Assembly (NCBI RefSeq): GCF_018127785.1
Contig: NZ_CP072389.1
Location: forward strand, 124,001-188,000
DNA from: Prevotella scopos JCM 17725
GTDB lineage: Bacteria; Bacteroidota; Bacteroidia; Bacteroidales; Bacteroidaceae
Reading direction: 5' to 3'
Length of the DNA: 64,000 nt
The translations under genes were made by a program, and so were the position numbers. Shown here piece by piece: positions 44,435-54,201 of this stretch; position 1 is the stretch's first letter, and every line of letters starts with the position of its first letter. The notes beneath the pieces are model-generated. The model worked only from the letters and a program-made list of their open reading frames with translations. It was not told the origin of the DNA and did no database searches.

Positions 44435-45715
44435 ATGAAAAAGATACATCATATTTTGTTTGCTTTGACAGCGCTCTTCCTTGCGGCTTCATGTACGCCA
44501 GAGGTGGAGAATGCTTTTGACAAACCATCGGCTGAACGAATTGCCGACGCTATCAAGACGACGAAGGATATTCTCGTAGCTGCACCAAACGGCTGGAAGA
44601 TGGATTATCAAGGCGCTGGCGGATTCGGAGGTTATAACATCCTCTGTAAGTTCGATGATAAAGATAATGTTACTTGCGAAGAGGAAACGCAACATGTCAC
44701 TAGCACTTCACACTATCGTGTGGCACAGGGACAGGGTGTGTTGCTCTCTTTCGACTCTTTCAATGCGGCTCTTCATAAGTATTCTGACCCTGTTGGTAAT
44801 CTCAACGGCGTGAAGGTTGGAAAGGACGGAAAAGGCTTCGAAGGTGACTTTGAGTTTCGTGTTATGTCATGTACTAAGGATAGTATTATCTTGGAGGGAC
44901 GCAAGCATGGTGATCGTGTAGTGATGACGCCTATGCCTGAAAGTATCACATGGGATAACTTCTTCACTGAGTTGACATCTACCATCAACGCAATGTATGC
45001 TGAACAGTATAACATTGTGATTGGTAATGATACTATTCCTGCTAAGATGAAGTTCCATTCGCTTTATGCAACGAATTCTGAGGGTAAGGAAGTTGTCATT
45101 CCATTCATCTATACAACGAAGGGCATCACTATCCTTAATGATAAAAAGTTGAATGGTAAGAAGCTCACTTCATTTACTTATTCTTCTGATGATAAATGGC
45201 TCGATGAGAGTGATAAAACTATCATAATGGCTCCTCGTGCTATGGCTCCTATTGATGCATTGTTCGTTGATGACTGGACAATCAATGTTGGTCATAGTAG
45301 TGCTGCTGAAATGGCAATTTGGAAGACGGCAGCTGCTTATGCAGCTAGTCAGAACATGCCTTATACTACATTCTTTTTTAGTTCAAAGCCTGGCTTCTTA
45401 AGTTTGTCTGAGTATGCGACAAATGGTTGGGGCGATTTAAGAACACTCTATACTACTAGTGGTACTGACCAAGTTACCATCAAGGGTTTCAAACCTAATG
45501 TCAAGGGTAGTGCTGATGAGAAGAATGGTGCCTTATATTATGCAAATTACAAGTTGAACGAGATTGCTAATACCTTCCTCGTTGACGGAAATCCTACTAC
45601 TTACACGTTGACTATCAACGATGTTAAGCATCCTACGTCATTACGTATGACCTGTAATAGCAATAGTAACATTAGCTTCGTCTTTGATAGAGGCGTTTGG
45701 CGTGTTGATTTCTAA
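44435..45715 (+). CDS. DUF4302-like lipoprotein
   Basis: A 426-residue lipoprotein (signal LFLAASCTPEV, cysteine near residue 20) that follows the metallohydrolase by 10 bases. The mature part is beta-rich with repeated short strands (WKMDYQGAGGFGGYNILCKFDD; VSFVFDRGVWRVDF-like C-terminus) and no catalytic motif. From memory, proteins of this plan, often labelled DUF4302, occur as the last gene of SusC-SusD-metallohydrolase operons. It is likely a surface substrate-binding or auxiliary protein of the same importer. A strong terminator follows. Confidence 0.72.
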   Translation: MKKIHHILFALTALFLAASCTPEVENAFDKPSAERIADAIKTTKDILVAAPNGWKMDYQGAGGFGGYNILCKFDDKDNVTCEEETQHVTSTSHYRVAQGQGVLLSFDSFNAALHKYSDPVGNLNGVKVGKDGKGFEGDFEFRVMSCTKDSIILEGRKHGDRVVMTPMPESITWDNFFTELTSTINAMYAEQYNIVIGNDTIPAKMKFHSLYATNSEGKEVVIPFIYTTKGITILNDKKLNGKKLTSFTYSSDDKWLDESDKTIIMAPRAMAPIDALFVDDWTINVGHSSAAEMAIWKTAAAYAASQNMPYTTFFFSSKPGFLSLSEYATNGWGDLRTLYTTSGTDQVTIKGFKPNVKGSADEKNGALYYANYKLNEIANTFLVDGNPTTYTLTINDVKHPTSLRMTCNSNSNISFVFDRGVWRVDF

Positions 45716-45823
45716 TGTGTTTTTAATAACAGAACGAAACAAATAAACACCTTCAGTCTATATTCATGTACATTTTAATTTTGAGTACATCGAGTTAAGT
45801 CTGAATATGTTACAAATGGTGAT

Positions 45824-45870
45824 AAGAGCCATATTAAATACCTCCTGTAGGTGTTTGATATGGCTCTTTT
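45824..45870 (+). terminator. Terminator of the SusC-DUF4302 operon
   Basis: AAGAGCCATAT and the following TAAATACCT pair with AGGTGTTTGA and ATATGGCTCTT, a stem of about 20 bp around CCTGT, followed by TTTT. Confidence 0.88.
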
Positions 45871-46206
45871 CGGGTGTTGGGTGAAAGGTGTCGGGTGTTA
45901 ATGGTTACCTTTGTACGCACCCTTTCTCTGTGTGCTATAATATCTGAGAATTACTTCTCATTCATATTTCGGAAGTACCTAAAGTTGGGCTCAAAGAATA
46001 CAGGGACCTTTATGGTAAGGCTCTGTCGCTTATTGTTCCTTAGGCACCTCCATGCTGAGCTTACCTCTGCACTCACCATATCTCCGTGTACCATTTCTTT
46101 AAAGTTCTGAACTCACGAGATACAACCCATTCTGTATATTTCGGCAGTAACAGAAAAGTATCTAAATCAATTAGCTACTTTGTTCTATATAAATTCATAA
46201 ACATAT
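45871..46206. other. Gap left of the insertion sequence
   Basis: A 78-codon ORF (45874-46110) lies here, but it starts inside the terminator and has no recognisable domain; it is not called as a gene. Confidence 0.35.
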
Positions 46207-46291
46207 TTTCCTGTCATTCCTGTCATTCGCAGTAGATACTTAATCTATTATAATACAGCAAGATACGTGAAATGTTAAAAATGACAGCAAA
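46207..46291 (-). repeat. 85-bp dispersed repeat B, reverse copy
   Basis: Begins TTTCCTGTCATTCCTGTCATT and ends GTTAAAAATGACAGCAA, the reverse of the copy at 29446-29528. It abuts the left end of the insertion sequence. Confidence 0.6.
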
Positions 46292-46297
46292 TTAGAA

Positions 46298-48409
46298 TTA
46301 ACCCAAGTTTAACCCCCACTTTCGCCTATTCCTGGCAGTCATCGTACTTTCCTCGTTTTTCTTATGGGCTCTGTGTCCTACAAATTTTATTCTTTTTGAA
46401 TGGTGAGTGTTTTAAGTTCAACTTATCGTATATCTGTTTTGCTTGCTTCGAAGGACTACTACATTGGCGCATCTCGATGTTCTCACCTAATGGATTCTTC
46501 CCTTTTGTTGTGACGAGCTTCTGGGTGCTCATACGTCGTACAATCTCGGTCCAGTAACAGGATTCTCCTTCTCGTTTTAATTGACAGCGGATGGTGTTTA
46601 CCACCCAATAGGCTAATAAACCGAAGAAGAGGTGTGCGTCGCTTCGCTCATCTTTCTGATGATAGATAGGACGGAGGTTGAGGTCATTCTTTAGTTGCCT
46701 GTTCGTGCATTCTATCTCACGAATGAGATTGTAGTATTCCCATGTCACACGCTCATCAAGTGTCCTGATATTGCTGCGGAGGAAGTAGACTCCGTGACCG
46801 GACTCCATTGCAGAGAGGTCTTTTATCTCCCAGTCTACGCGCAGCATCTGCTTGGGTTTCTTCTCATCTTTTATGTAGCTTATCTGATAGAACTTCGCTA
46901 TAGATGGGTACTTCTGTATGGCACGTCCTGTACGTTCAACAACCTTTTCATAGGTTTTTGTTCCACCTTTCTTGGAGATTCCATCGTTTATTCTCTTCAG
47001 TTCCATCTCAAAACGCTCTCTCTAGACCCTGTTCATAGACGACTCTGTCATAGCTTTCGAAGGAGATGTTATTTCGAGATAATAATCCTTGTCATCTTCT
47101 GTCTTAACCTCTTTCAGCGTTATTTTCTGCCGACGGGCATCCATTACCGTAACACTCTTGTTATCATCACTGAGCGTATAGTCCTTCATCTTTGTACGGG
47201 ATACGCAGAGATAATTGTAACCTTTTCTTTTGATCAGCTCCAAGTTCTCTTCCGTGGCAACACCTGCATCCATGACAACGAGCGTATCTTTTGTCCGTGA
47301 TGGATTCCTCTTTGCTAACGTATCAATCATATTGGGCAGAGACTTAGGGTCTGCTGTATTACCCTCCAAGATAGAAGAATAACGTATAAAACCTTCTTTA
47401 TTGATACATAGTGCAAGTACAAGTAGCTTACAGTCAGAGCGTTTTTCTTTTGATCGGCCGAACTTGGCCTTGTTGCTGTTACGCTTGCTGCCCTCGAAAT
47501 AGAAGTTGGTTAAGTCGAAGAGCATCAACTTGTTGTCTATATTAAAGAGATCGTCAGTAACGTTGCACAGATGACGCTCTAACTGTTCCTTTAGTTCATA
47601 TAATTTGTCAGTGACTTTATACAGAGAATTGATTCCTGGTGTCCAGCCAGGAACTCCACTATAAAGTTCACCAGCAGCCGAGTTATCACGCAAATAATAA
47701 TAAGACGAACGTTCAGAAACAGCATATACTGTGCGAACAATCAATGCTGACAAAGCTGTGTGTATTGTATTCTCCGTCCAGCCGTTTTTGCGCAGGAAAC
47801 CCTCTAATTGCAGTTTGTCTATCGTCTGCTTGCAGAGCCACTCAGCACCGACATTCCTTGCGTCAGTATATTTTGCCGTCTCAAGGTCAACGTAGTTCTC
47901 ATATTTTCTCAGCGACTTCTGCTCTTCCTTGTTAAACCTATCAATTCCACCTTCGTTCTCCATACGGCTCCACCATTCGTCAGCCTTTACCTGTTCAATA
48001 GGAGTAAGTCCGTCAAGATGTTCCTTGAAAAGCGAGGGTGTACTTCTGTTTTTGAAGCGTTCGGTAAGTGCGTATGCAATTTTTCGAACCTGTACGGCTG
48101 TAAGTGAAGGCTCGAACCCGATGTTCAACAGAATTAGCGAATGTACATGACCCTGCACGTCACGATATGACTCCTTAATGCGATAATAAGGAGCCATGTC
48201 GCCTGTTGCAGGGTTGAATCGTGTCTGTACATTTGCGTGCATGAGTGCAAAGTAACAAAATAATTTTGATATGACGGTGTCCTACAAATCAGATTTTACT
48301 CCTCGTTACAATACCCTATGCTTGATTATCAGTTATTTATGAAATTGATACTACACAAAACATCCCGAAAATTTATGAAAAATATTTTTGCCGGTTAAAC
48401 TTGGGTTAA
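46298..48409 (-). mobile_element. IS1634-like insertion sequence
   Basis: About 2.1 kb bounded by 17-bp perfect terminal inverted repeats: TTAACCCAAGTTTAACC (46298-46314) and its complement (48393-48409). It holds one transposase gene on the minus strand, interrupted by a stop codon. No convincing target-site duplication was seen at the ends as drawn. Family assignment rests on the transposase C-terminal motif. Confidence 0.8.
46362..48242 (-). pseudogene. IS4/IS1634-type transposase with an in-frame TAG
   Basis: The two visible halves, 48242-47022 and 47006-46362, are in the same frame and together encode about 626 residues. They are split by a single TAG (forward 47022-47024) after codon 406; no frameshift is needed. 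DDE residues appear as FDLTNFYFEG (first Asp), VVMDAGVATEENLELI (second Asp) and the family block YYNLIREIECTNRQLKNDLNLRPIYHQKDER, which carries the catalytic Glu (shown here only in pieces: YNLIREIE, NRQLKNDLNLRP). The rest looks intact, so the inactivation is recent, or the stop is sometimes read through. Confidence 0.82.
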
Positions 48410-48827
48410 ACTTTTTCTAAGACAGAATGATATTGGAACAGATTTTTCAATGGCGTATTTTATATCGTGCAACTGCACGATTTAGTAATTATGAAATAGA
48501 TTCCACACCCCTCCTGCGAAGTTGGGGGGCAGGAAACAATTTGCTTAAGACTGTAGAGGATTCCCCCCTAACCTATTAGAGTATCTCTGTAATCACTCTT
48601 CTTGGATTTAATAAATATAGATGTTTTGTGTATTATTTATGTATAAAATAGTAATAAATAAGCCTTATTTTAAGTGGAAGTGTAATTTATAACACTAAAA
48701 GATTGTTGCTTTTATAAATATTATTTAATTTTGTACCCCCATAAGGAGTAATTAGGGAATTTCAGTTAATTCACTCCTGAACCTGCCAAGAGCATCCAAA
48801 AACTGGATTCTTTTTCTTGGAAAAGTT
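48410..48827. other. AT-rich gap between the IS and inverted-repeat element copy 3
   Basis: No gene, promoter box with adjacent ORF, or terminator was recognised. Confidence 0.4.
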
Positions 48828-49086
48828 GGCTCTATAACGAATCGTGTAGGTTGTGTGTTGATATTCTGCACGTGTGGTGCTGGTGCTTAGCACATGTGGT
48901 GCGGATGGTATGCACCACATGTGCGAAGGGTTAACACCATTGCAGTATATGGATGGGTAGGGATTTAATGTGAGTTAAGCATATTAAAATGAAGGTCAAT
49001 CTGGAATTGTGTCTAGTTGGAGGCTATACCTTTCAACAATATTTTAGGCTCTATGACGAATTAACCACACGATTCGTTATAGAGCC
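48828..49086. mobile_element. Inverted-repeat element (MITE-like), copy 3
   Basis: A 259-bp copy that starts GGCTCTATAACGAATC and ends ATTCGTTATAGAGCC. It has one mismatch in the inner hairpin arm (GGCTCTATGACGAATT) and a small internal insertion. Repeat B follows directly, as in copy 2. Confidence 0.8.
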
Positions 49087-49093
49087 TTTTAAG

Positions 49094-49177
49094 TTGCTGT
49101 CATTTTTAATATTTCATGCATCTTTCTGAATTATAACAGGTTAATCGCCTTTGATAAATGATAGGAGTGATAGGAAC
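49094..49177 (+). repeat. 85-bp dispersed repeat B, third copy
   Basis: Begins TTGCTGTCATTTTTAATA and ends AATGATAGGAGTGATAGG. Same order and distance behind the inverted-repeat element as at 29446-29528, suggesting the two travel as one unit of about 320-350 bp. Confidence 0.6.
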
Positions 49178-49371
49178 TTAGATTTATGAGTTGTCTGGGA
49201 AAACTAAAACAGCTAATTGTTATAAACTTCTTCTCTTCGCGAATATTTTACACCTGTTATTTATGAATTATCTTTACAATATAACTACTTGCATTGTTAT
49301 AATAGGCGTGAAAATGACTAAATTTCACGCCTTTGTAAGTTTGTGATAATGAAGTGGTTATGAGGTGTGTT

Positions 49372-49478
49372 CTAAAAGGTGCTCTTCAAGGACCTAAAAG
49401 GGCGTTAGTTAGGTCCTTGAAGGGCACCTTTTGCAAGCTTGGAGGGCGTTCATTGCAAGCTAAAAGGGCATCAATGAA
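49372..49478. repeat. GGGCGTTA repeat D, copy 2
   Basis: Units AAAAGGGCGTTAG, TTGAAGGGCACCTTT, GGAGGGCGTTCA and AAAAGGGCATCA follow each other. It is the sister of 34490-34600. Confidence 0.55.
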
Positions 49479-49544
49479 AATTTAGCTTATGAATTATTAT
49501 TACAAAATAGCGGGTGTGAAGGTTCTCTATCTGCTATTGTGAGA

Positions 49545-50960
49545 TTAATAACTGATATCAATGGAAGTAGGGTAAACTCTGTAGGGGTCGAAGTATTCGG
49601 TACAGCTGTTAATCATGTCACGAAGGTTTGCTTGAACGTTTTTACGAAGGCGTTCCTTGCCATTTACGATGACAGTCACTGGTTTGTTTAAGTCTATAAG
49701 TTCGTTGTTCAGATAGATACGCAGTTGTCCGCCCTTGGCTTTCTTGTAGCTACGGTTGAACCTCATTTCGATTCCCCAGTTTTTGTCCTTCTCAACAGCG
49801 GTATATTCCACCTCTTTAATATTAATCGTTACTACGTTGTTATGGATATTCATTTCATAGAAAGTGCGATTTTCAGACGGAGAGGTGAGTACTTGAAGGT
49901 TGTAGAAGCCCGAGCGATGACGACCATCCATCTCATAATCTTCCCAGAGCACAGTCTTAGGATATGGGTTGCGGACGAACTTTTTCAGCCATGGGGTAGT
50001 GAGGTCATATTTAATATGATGCTGCATACCTGGCAGGAGGTTAATACGGTGCTGGAAGAGTGGATGCTTGTCGGCATCGAGAGGGCGTGCGAGTTGTGCC
50101 GAGTCGAAAGCCACTTGCGTGTAATAGGTCAAGGTGTTGCGATAGAAACCTGTATCGTCAGCGCCTGTAAGGAATGAAAAACCAATGTTGGCACAGTTCT
50201 CAACGGGTGCATTTTTCAATGGTTCGCCACCCGCCATTGGACCCGCAGCTGCCCAATAATCAGCATAGAACGAGGCAAGACGTTGACTGCCATAGCCACC
50301 TTCTGATATTCCAAAGATGTAGATGCGGTTGGCATCCACCTTACCATCGACACAGGCTTGACGAATGAGTTTCTCCCAAGCAAACTGCTTAGCTACCTGC
50401 CACCAACGATAGTAATCGCCTTCGTTAGGAATTTGCGGAATGAAATAGAGTGAAGGATCATCTTGAAATCTGTTGCCTAAGATAAGCCCAGTGGACCATT
50501 CTTGTGCTTTAGGACCTGAGCCATGCAAGTAAAGGAACAACGGAAGTTTTCCTGCTGCGCTTCCCTTTAAACCATAGTAGTAAGGCATGACGGCATCCTT
50601 TTCCAATGCTTCAGGTAAATTCCACGAAGCTTTTACGCCCTTCTGTAGGTCTTCAGGCTTCGCAAGTTTCTGTTCATTCAACTCACGATTCGCGTCACAC
50701 CATGCCGCCCATACCATCTTTTGGTTTTGAGCAATATCTTTGCGTTTTATCAGTTGTTGTATATCTGTAGTATAAATCTTGTTACGTTGAAAGGCATCTT
50801 TGCTCTGCTGCTCCTCATTCTGCTTCATTTTAAGCGTTTGAAGAAAGTAGTTTTTCACTTTCTCTTGCATATTACTTCCCTGTGCATGCACATTGTCAGC
50901 AATAGTAGAGAGTGCGAGCGTTAAACTCACAGTTACGATAAAGTTGTTGATATGCTTCAT
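49545..50960 (-). CDS. Exported alpha/beta-hydrolase (prolyl-oligopeptidase-like)
   Basis: A 471-residue secreted hydrolase. The signal peptide (MKHINNFIVTVSLTLALS, to NVHAQG) sets the start at 50960, although the frame is open to 51071. The fold shows LFLYLHGSGPKAQEW (oxyanion region, near 165) and the nucleophile elbow FGISEGGYGSQR with its Ser near 258. LPGMQHHIKYD, near the C-terminal third, supplies a candidate His. The C-terminal 90 residues form an extra beta domain. The -7 box TACCTTTG is at 51026-51033 (minus strand). The substrate is unknown: ester or peptide. Confidence 0.78.
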   Translation of the reverse strand: MKHINNFIVTVSLTLALSTIADNVHAQGSNMQEKVKNYFLQTLKMKQNEEQQSKDAFQRNKIYTTDIQQLIKRKDIAQNQKMVWAAWCDANRELNEQKLAKPEDLQKGVKASWNLPEALEKDAVMPYYYGLKGSAAGKLPLFLYLHGSGPKAQEWSTGLILGNRFQDDPSLYFIPQIPNEGDYYRWWQVAKQFAWEKLIRQACVDGKVDANRIYIFGISEGGYGSQRLASFYADYWAAAGPMAGGEPLKNAPVENCANIGFSFLTGADDTGFYRNTLTYYTQVAFDSAQLARPLDADKHPLFQHRINLLPGMQHHIKYDLTTPWLKKFVRNPYPKTVLWEDYEMDGRHRSGFYNLQVLTSPSENRTFYEMNIHNNVVTINIKEVEYTAVEKDKNWGIEMRFNRSYKKAKGGQLRIYLNNELIDLNKPVTVIVNGKERLRKNVQANLRDMINSCTEYFDPYRVYPTSIDISY

Positions 50961-51059
50961 TGTTTGTCTTTGTGTCTTTAATCTATTTGTTGGGTTTAAT
51001 CCTTTAAATGATTTAGTTTTGCAGACAAAGGTAAGCATTTTTAGAGAATTGTGCAAGAG

Positions 51060-51220
51060 CCTCACCCCCAACCCCTCTCCGAATGGAGAGGGGAGTAGTC
51101 ACCGATATACCCTACAAGATGGATTGGTATTATAGATTTGTATAATACATTTTAATATCTTTTATAGGGATATCACGGTAATCACTCCCCTCTCCATTCG
51201 GAGAGGGGCTGGGGGTGAGG
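51060..51220. repeat. Facing pair of GC-rich hairpin repeats
   Basis: CCTCACCCCCAACCCCTCTCC at 51060 onward (to 51097) is the inverted complement of 51184-51220, with one or two mismatches. Each arm also folds alone (CCCCTCTCC-gaat-GGAGAGGGG). The right copy lies directly after the stop of the outer-membrane barrel gene and can act as its terminator. The left one lies in the promoter region of the hydrolase gene. Confidence 0.75.
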
Positions 51221-51225
51221 CTTTA

Positions 51226-54201
51226 TTAGAATCCACCGCCTGATGGTGGAGGACCTAAAGGACGTCCACCGCCAAAGCCTTTCTTTCCATCTGGACGTGG
51301 AGCCATTCCAGGCCCATTGCGGTCGAAGTCAGGACCATCCTTTGGCTTTGACATAGCATTCTTACCACCAAAGAGATTCAGGCGATAAGTGGCACGCAGC
51401 ATAATATAGCTGTTGATGCTATTGTATTCTGTGTCTGTACGACTCATTGAGTTGATGACACGTGAGAGATTGCTCTGTTGATGTAAGATGTCATAGAACT
51501 GCAAACTGAATGTCAGTGCGTTACTCTTCAACATACTCTGTGAGATTTGCGCATTCCAAAGTAGTTCGTCCGTATTCAGAGCGGCATCATTATATCCACG
51601 ACGGCTGTTCTGGTGAAGGTCCGTGGAGATACTCATGTTCCAAGGAAGGTTAAGACTCAGTGTTCCACCGTATGCAAACTGCCAAGTACGCAGGTTGTTA
51701 ACACTCTGCAGGTTGTTTTTTGTGTTTGTGTAGTCAACAGAACCATCCAACTCGAGCTCTAACCAAGAAGTACGATAGCTGGCAGCAAGTCGTTCTCCAA
51801 AGGTCAATGACTTTGTTATATTCTTCTCTAAGTTGCTTGTTCTGTTTAGTTGCAGATAGCTGACATAGCGGTTGAAGTTTGCACGGGTGAAAGTATGGAG
51901 GTTCCACACACCGGCTGAGTCGATACTTGTATTGTACATCAATCCTGCATCGGCATCCCAGTTACCATTCACATTCACTGGTTGTACGGTACGTGCGCCG
52001 GTAGTAGCGTCGTAGGTCACACTATTGCCGATAGCATTTCGTGTCGTTGAGAAGTTTGCAAAAGTCATCAATGCTTGTGAGTGACTCTGCTTAAAGGTAT
52101 TATAGAACAAACGGAAGTTATTGGTGAAGGCCGGCTTCAGACCTGGGTTACCAACTGCGATGTTCTGTGGGTCAGTGTTATCGACAATACTTAGCAACTG
52201 ACTCATCGTAGGCTGAGTTATCGAACCCTTATAATTGATACGCAGATTGCTTTGTTCGCTAAACTTATAGCGGAAGTCGAAGGTAGGACTCCAGTTGAAG
52301 ACAGTACGTGTCGTGTCAACATGAACACTGAGATAATCCTGCATATAGGTAGAGTGCTGTGGTTGGAACATTACACCCACGTTCATCTTCCACTTGTCAC
52401 GAATCATTCGCATCATTACCTGCATGTCGTGTGTATAAGTGCGATACTCAGAGTAACGACTCAAGTTATTATCGAGGTAACTTGCCAAAGGATTTGTCAA
52501 CAACCCGAGGTAGTTATCCCATGAGCGGTAAGCTGGTTGCAGACTACCGAAGGTTCCTGATGGCATTGCAGAGAGGTCGTAGGTGTCACGATCGCTCTTT
52601 GAGAAGCCATACTTAAACTGATAGCTGAATTGCAGATAAGTTTTGCGAGCAATCGGTTCGCTGTAAGTTGCCTGCAAAGCATAGTCCCAGCTCTTTGTTG
52701 GCATGAGGTTGTAACGATAAGCCCTATAAGTAGAGTCGTTCCCGAGTGCATCCCGTAATTGGAAATACTGAATGTCTTGTGTTGAGAATGTCTTTGAATC
52801 GGAGTCGCTATAGTTGCCATCTACACGTAAGGTAACATTTCGTCCGTTGCTGGAGAGCTTGCGATTTACCTGTAACATAGCACCCAAAGCAGTGGTGTTG
52901 CCATAGCTGATGGTCATGTTACGTTGTGTATTCACCATTAACCCTAATGCTTTCAGCTGTGCGATAGAGGTTGTTGACAAAGGGTCGTCAACAGTTTCGT
53001 AAGGGTCAGCGTTATAGGAAGCAGATGAACTAACGACTTGTCCATCGTTCTTTGAAAGTCTGAAGTTCGGACGGAACATGATATTCCACACCGAGTCAGG
53101 ACGCCACTCTAAGCGGAAACGACCATCCCAAGAGTTTGTCCTCGTGTATTCTTGTGCCAGTCGATTTGCAAACGAACCCTGTTGTGCTACGAAGTTTTCG
53201 CTTGACACGCGTGAGTTCAAGTCGCCATTAGAGTGGTTCCAACGCACACTACCATCCCATTGCAACGTTGTCCCGTTGTCATAATTCATGTTCAAACCTA
53301 CCATCTTCGTTGCGTTCAAACCCTGTCGTACGCCACCGAAGCCACCACGTGGACCACCACCGAAGCCCATGTCGTTGACATTATTGGCTGAGGCAAAGCC
53401 CATCATGCGGAATTTACTATTGAAGAAGGCACCCATTGCCTTCTCAGAGTAGCGGCCCTTTGTTCCGATACCCAAGTCAATGTTTGAGAATAAACCCTTG
53501 TTCATTCCCGCCTTGATGCCAAAGTCGAGTACGGTTGACTCGTTGCCATCATCTATACCCGTCACACGCGTCAAGTCGCTCTTCTGGTCGTAAGACTTGA
53601 TGGTCTGCACGATTGACGTTGGGAGATTCTTCATAGCAGTCTTGGTATCGCCCACCATGAATTCTTTTCCATCAACAAGAATCTTCTTAACTTCCTTACC
53701 ATTGATTTTTATCGTTCCGTCGCTTGACACTTCCGCACCAGGCAATCGCTTCACAAGGGCTTCAATGGTTGAACCTTCTGGCACGCGATAAGCCGAAGCA
53801 TTATACTGAAAGGTGTCTGCCTTCACGACAACTTTCGGCGCACTTGCCGTAACTTTTACCTCTTTCAGTGTATGAGAATCCACTTGGAATTCTAACTGAC
53901 CTACTGAGACGTCTTGCTCATTGGCAATCGTGATGTTTTGAAAAATAGTCTTGTAACCAACATATGATGCTTTCAAAATAAATCGGCCGTTTGTAGGAGC
54001 GGTAACCTTAAAGCTTCCCGCTTCATCTGACGTTGCGCCAACAACATAGCTACTGTCCTGCTTCAACAGCTGAACAACAGCAAATGGCACTTTCTCCTTT
54101 AGTTCTGCATCATAGAGCGTTCCCGTAACGGTTCTGTTCTGTGCCAGCATTGTAACAGCACTGGTCAGCAAAAGAACAAATGTCAACAGTCTTTTTACCA
54201 T
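51226..54201 (-). CDS. Outer-membrane beta-barrel protein, TonB-receptor-like
   Basis: A 991-residue outer-membrane protein. The signal peptide (VKRLLTFVLLLTSAVTMLAQ) sets the start at 54201; the open frame runs further to 54408. A carboxypeptidase-regulatory-like domain (about 22-105: VTGTLYDAELKEKVPFAVVQLL) and a short plug (PEGSTIEALVKRLPGAEVSSDGTIKINGKEVKKILVDGKEF in outline) are followed by a long barrel. The C-terminus is unusual: instead of an aromatic last strand it ends in a Gly/Pro-rich tail (GGGRPLGPPPSGGGF). The barrel family is the same as that of the peptide-island protein at 15036-17330. The ligand is unknown. Confidence 0.82.
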   Translation of the reverse strand: MVKRLLTFVLLLTSAVTMLAQNRTVTGTLYDAELKEKVPFAVVQLLKQDSSYVVGATSDEAGSFKVTAPTNGRFILKASYVGYKTIFQNITIANEQDVSVGQLEFQVDSHTLKEVKVTASAPKVVVKADTFQYNASAYRVPEGSTIEALVKRLPGAEVSSDGTIKINGKEVKKILVDGKEFMVGDTKTAMKNLPTSIVQTIKSYDQKSDLTRVTGIDDGNESTVLDFGIKAGMNKGLFSNIDLGIGTKGRYSEKAMGAFFNSKFRMMGFASANNVNDMGFGGGPRGGFGGVRQGLNATKMVGLNMNYDNGTTLQWDGSVRWNHSNGDLNSRVSSENFVAQQGSFANRLAQEYTRTNSWDGRFRLEWRPDSVWNIMFRPNFRLSKNDGQVVSSSASYNADPYETVDDPLSTTSIAQLKALGLMVNTQRNMTISYGNTTALGAMLQVNRKLSSNGRNVTLRVDGNYSDSDSKTFSTQDIQYFQLRDALGNDSTYRAYRYNLMPTKSWDYALQATYSEPIARKTYLQFSYQFKYGFSKSDRDTYDLSAMPSGTFGSLQPAYRSWDNYLGLLTNPLASYLDNNLSRYSEYRTYTHDMQVMMRMIRDKWKMNVGVMFQPQHSTYMQDYLSVHVDTTRTVFNWSPTFDFRYKFSEQSNLRINYKGSITQPTMSQLLSIVDNTDPQNIAVGNPGLKPAFTNNFRLFYNTFKQSHSQALMTFANFSTTRNAIGNSVTYDATTGARTVQPVNVNGNWDADAGLMYNTSIDSAGVWNLHTFTRANFNRYVSYLQLNRTSNLEKNITKSLTFGERLAASYRTSWLELELDGSVDYTNTKNNLQSVNNLRTWQFAYGGTLSLNLPWNMSISTDLHQNSRRGYNDAALNTDELLWNAQISQSMLKSNALTFSLQFYDILHQQSNLSRVINSMSRTDTEYNSINSYIMLRATYRLNLFGGKNAMSKPKDGPDFDRNGPGMAPRPDGKKGFGGGRPLGPPPSGGGF

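Noticed and set aside
45874..46110. 78-codon ORF after the SusC operon
   Set aside because: It begins inside the terminator hairpin, has no promoter box or recognisable domain, and nothing in its composition supports coding.
47006..47022. Frameshift in the transposase
   Set aside because: Checked by frame arithmetic: both halves share one frame and are separated by one TAG, so this is a nonsense change and not programmed frameshifting as in IS3-type elements.
46695..47300. 201-codon ORF on the plus strand within the transposase
   Set aside because: It is antisense to the conserved transposase and spans its nonsense codon; length arises from codon bias of the opposite strand.
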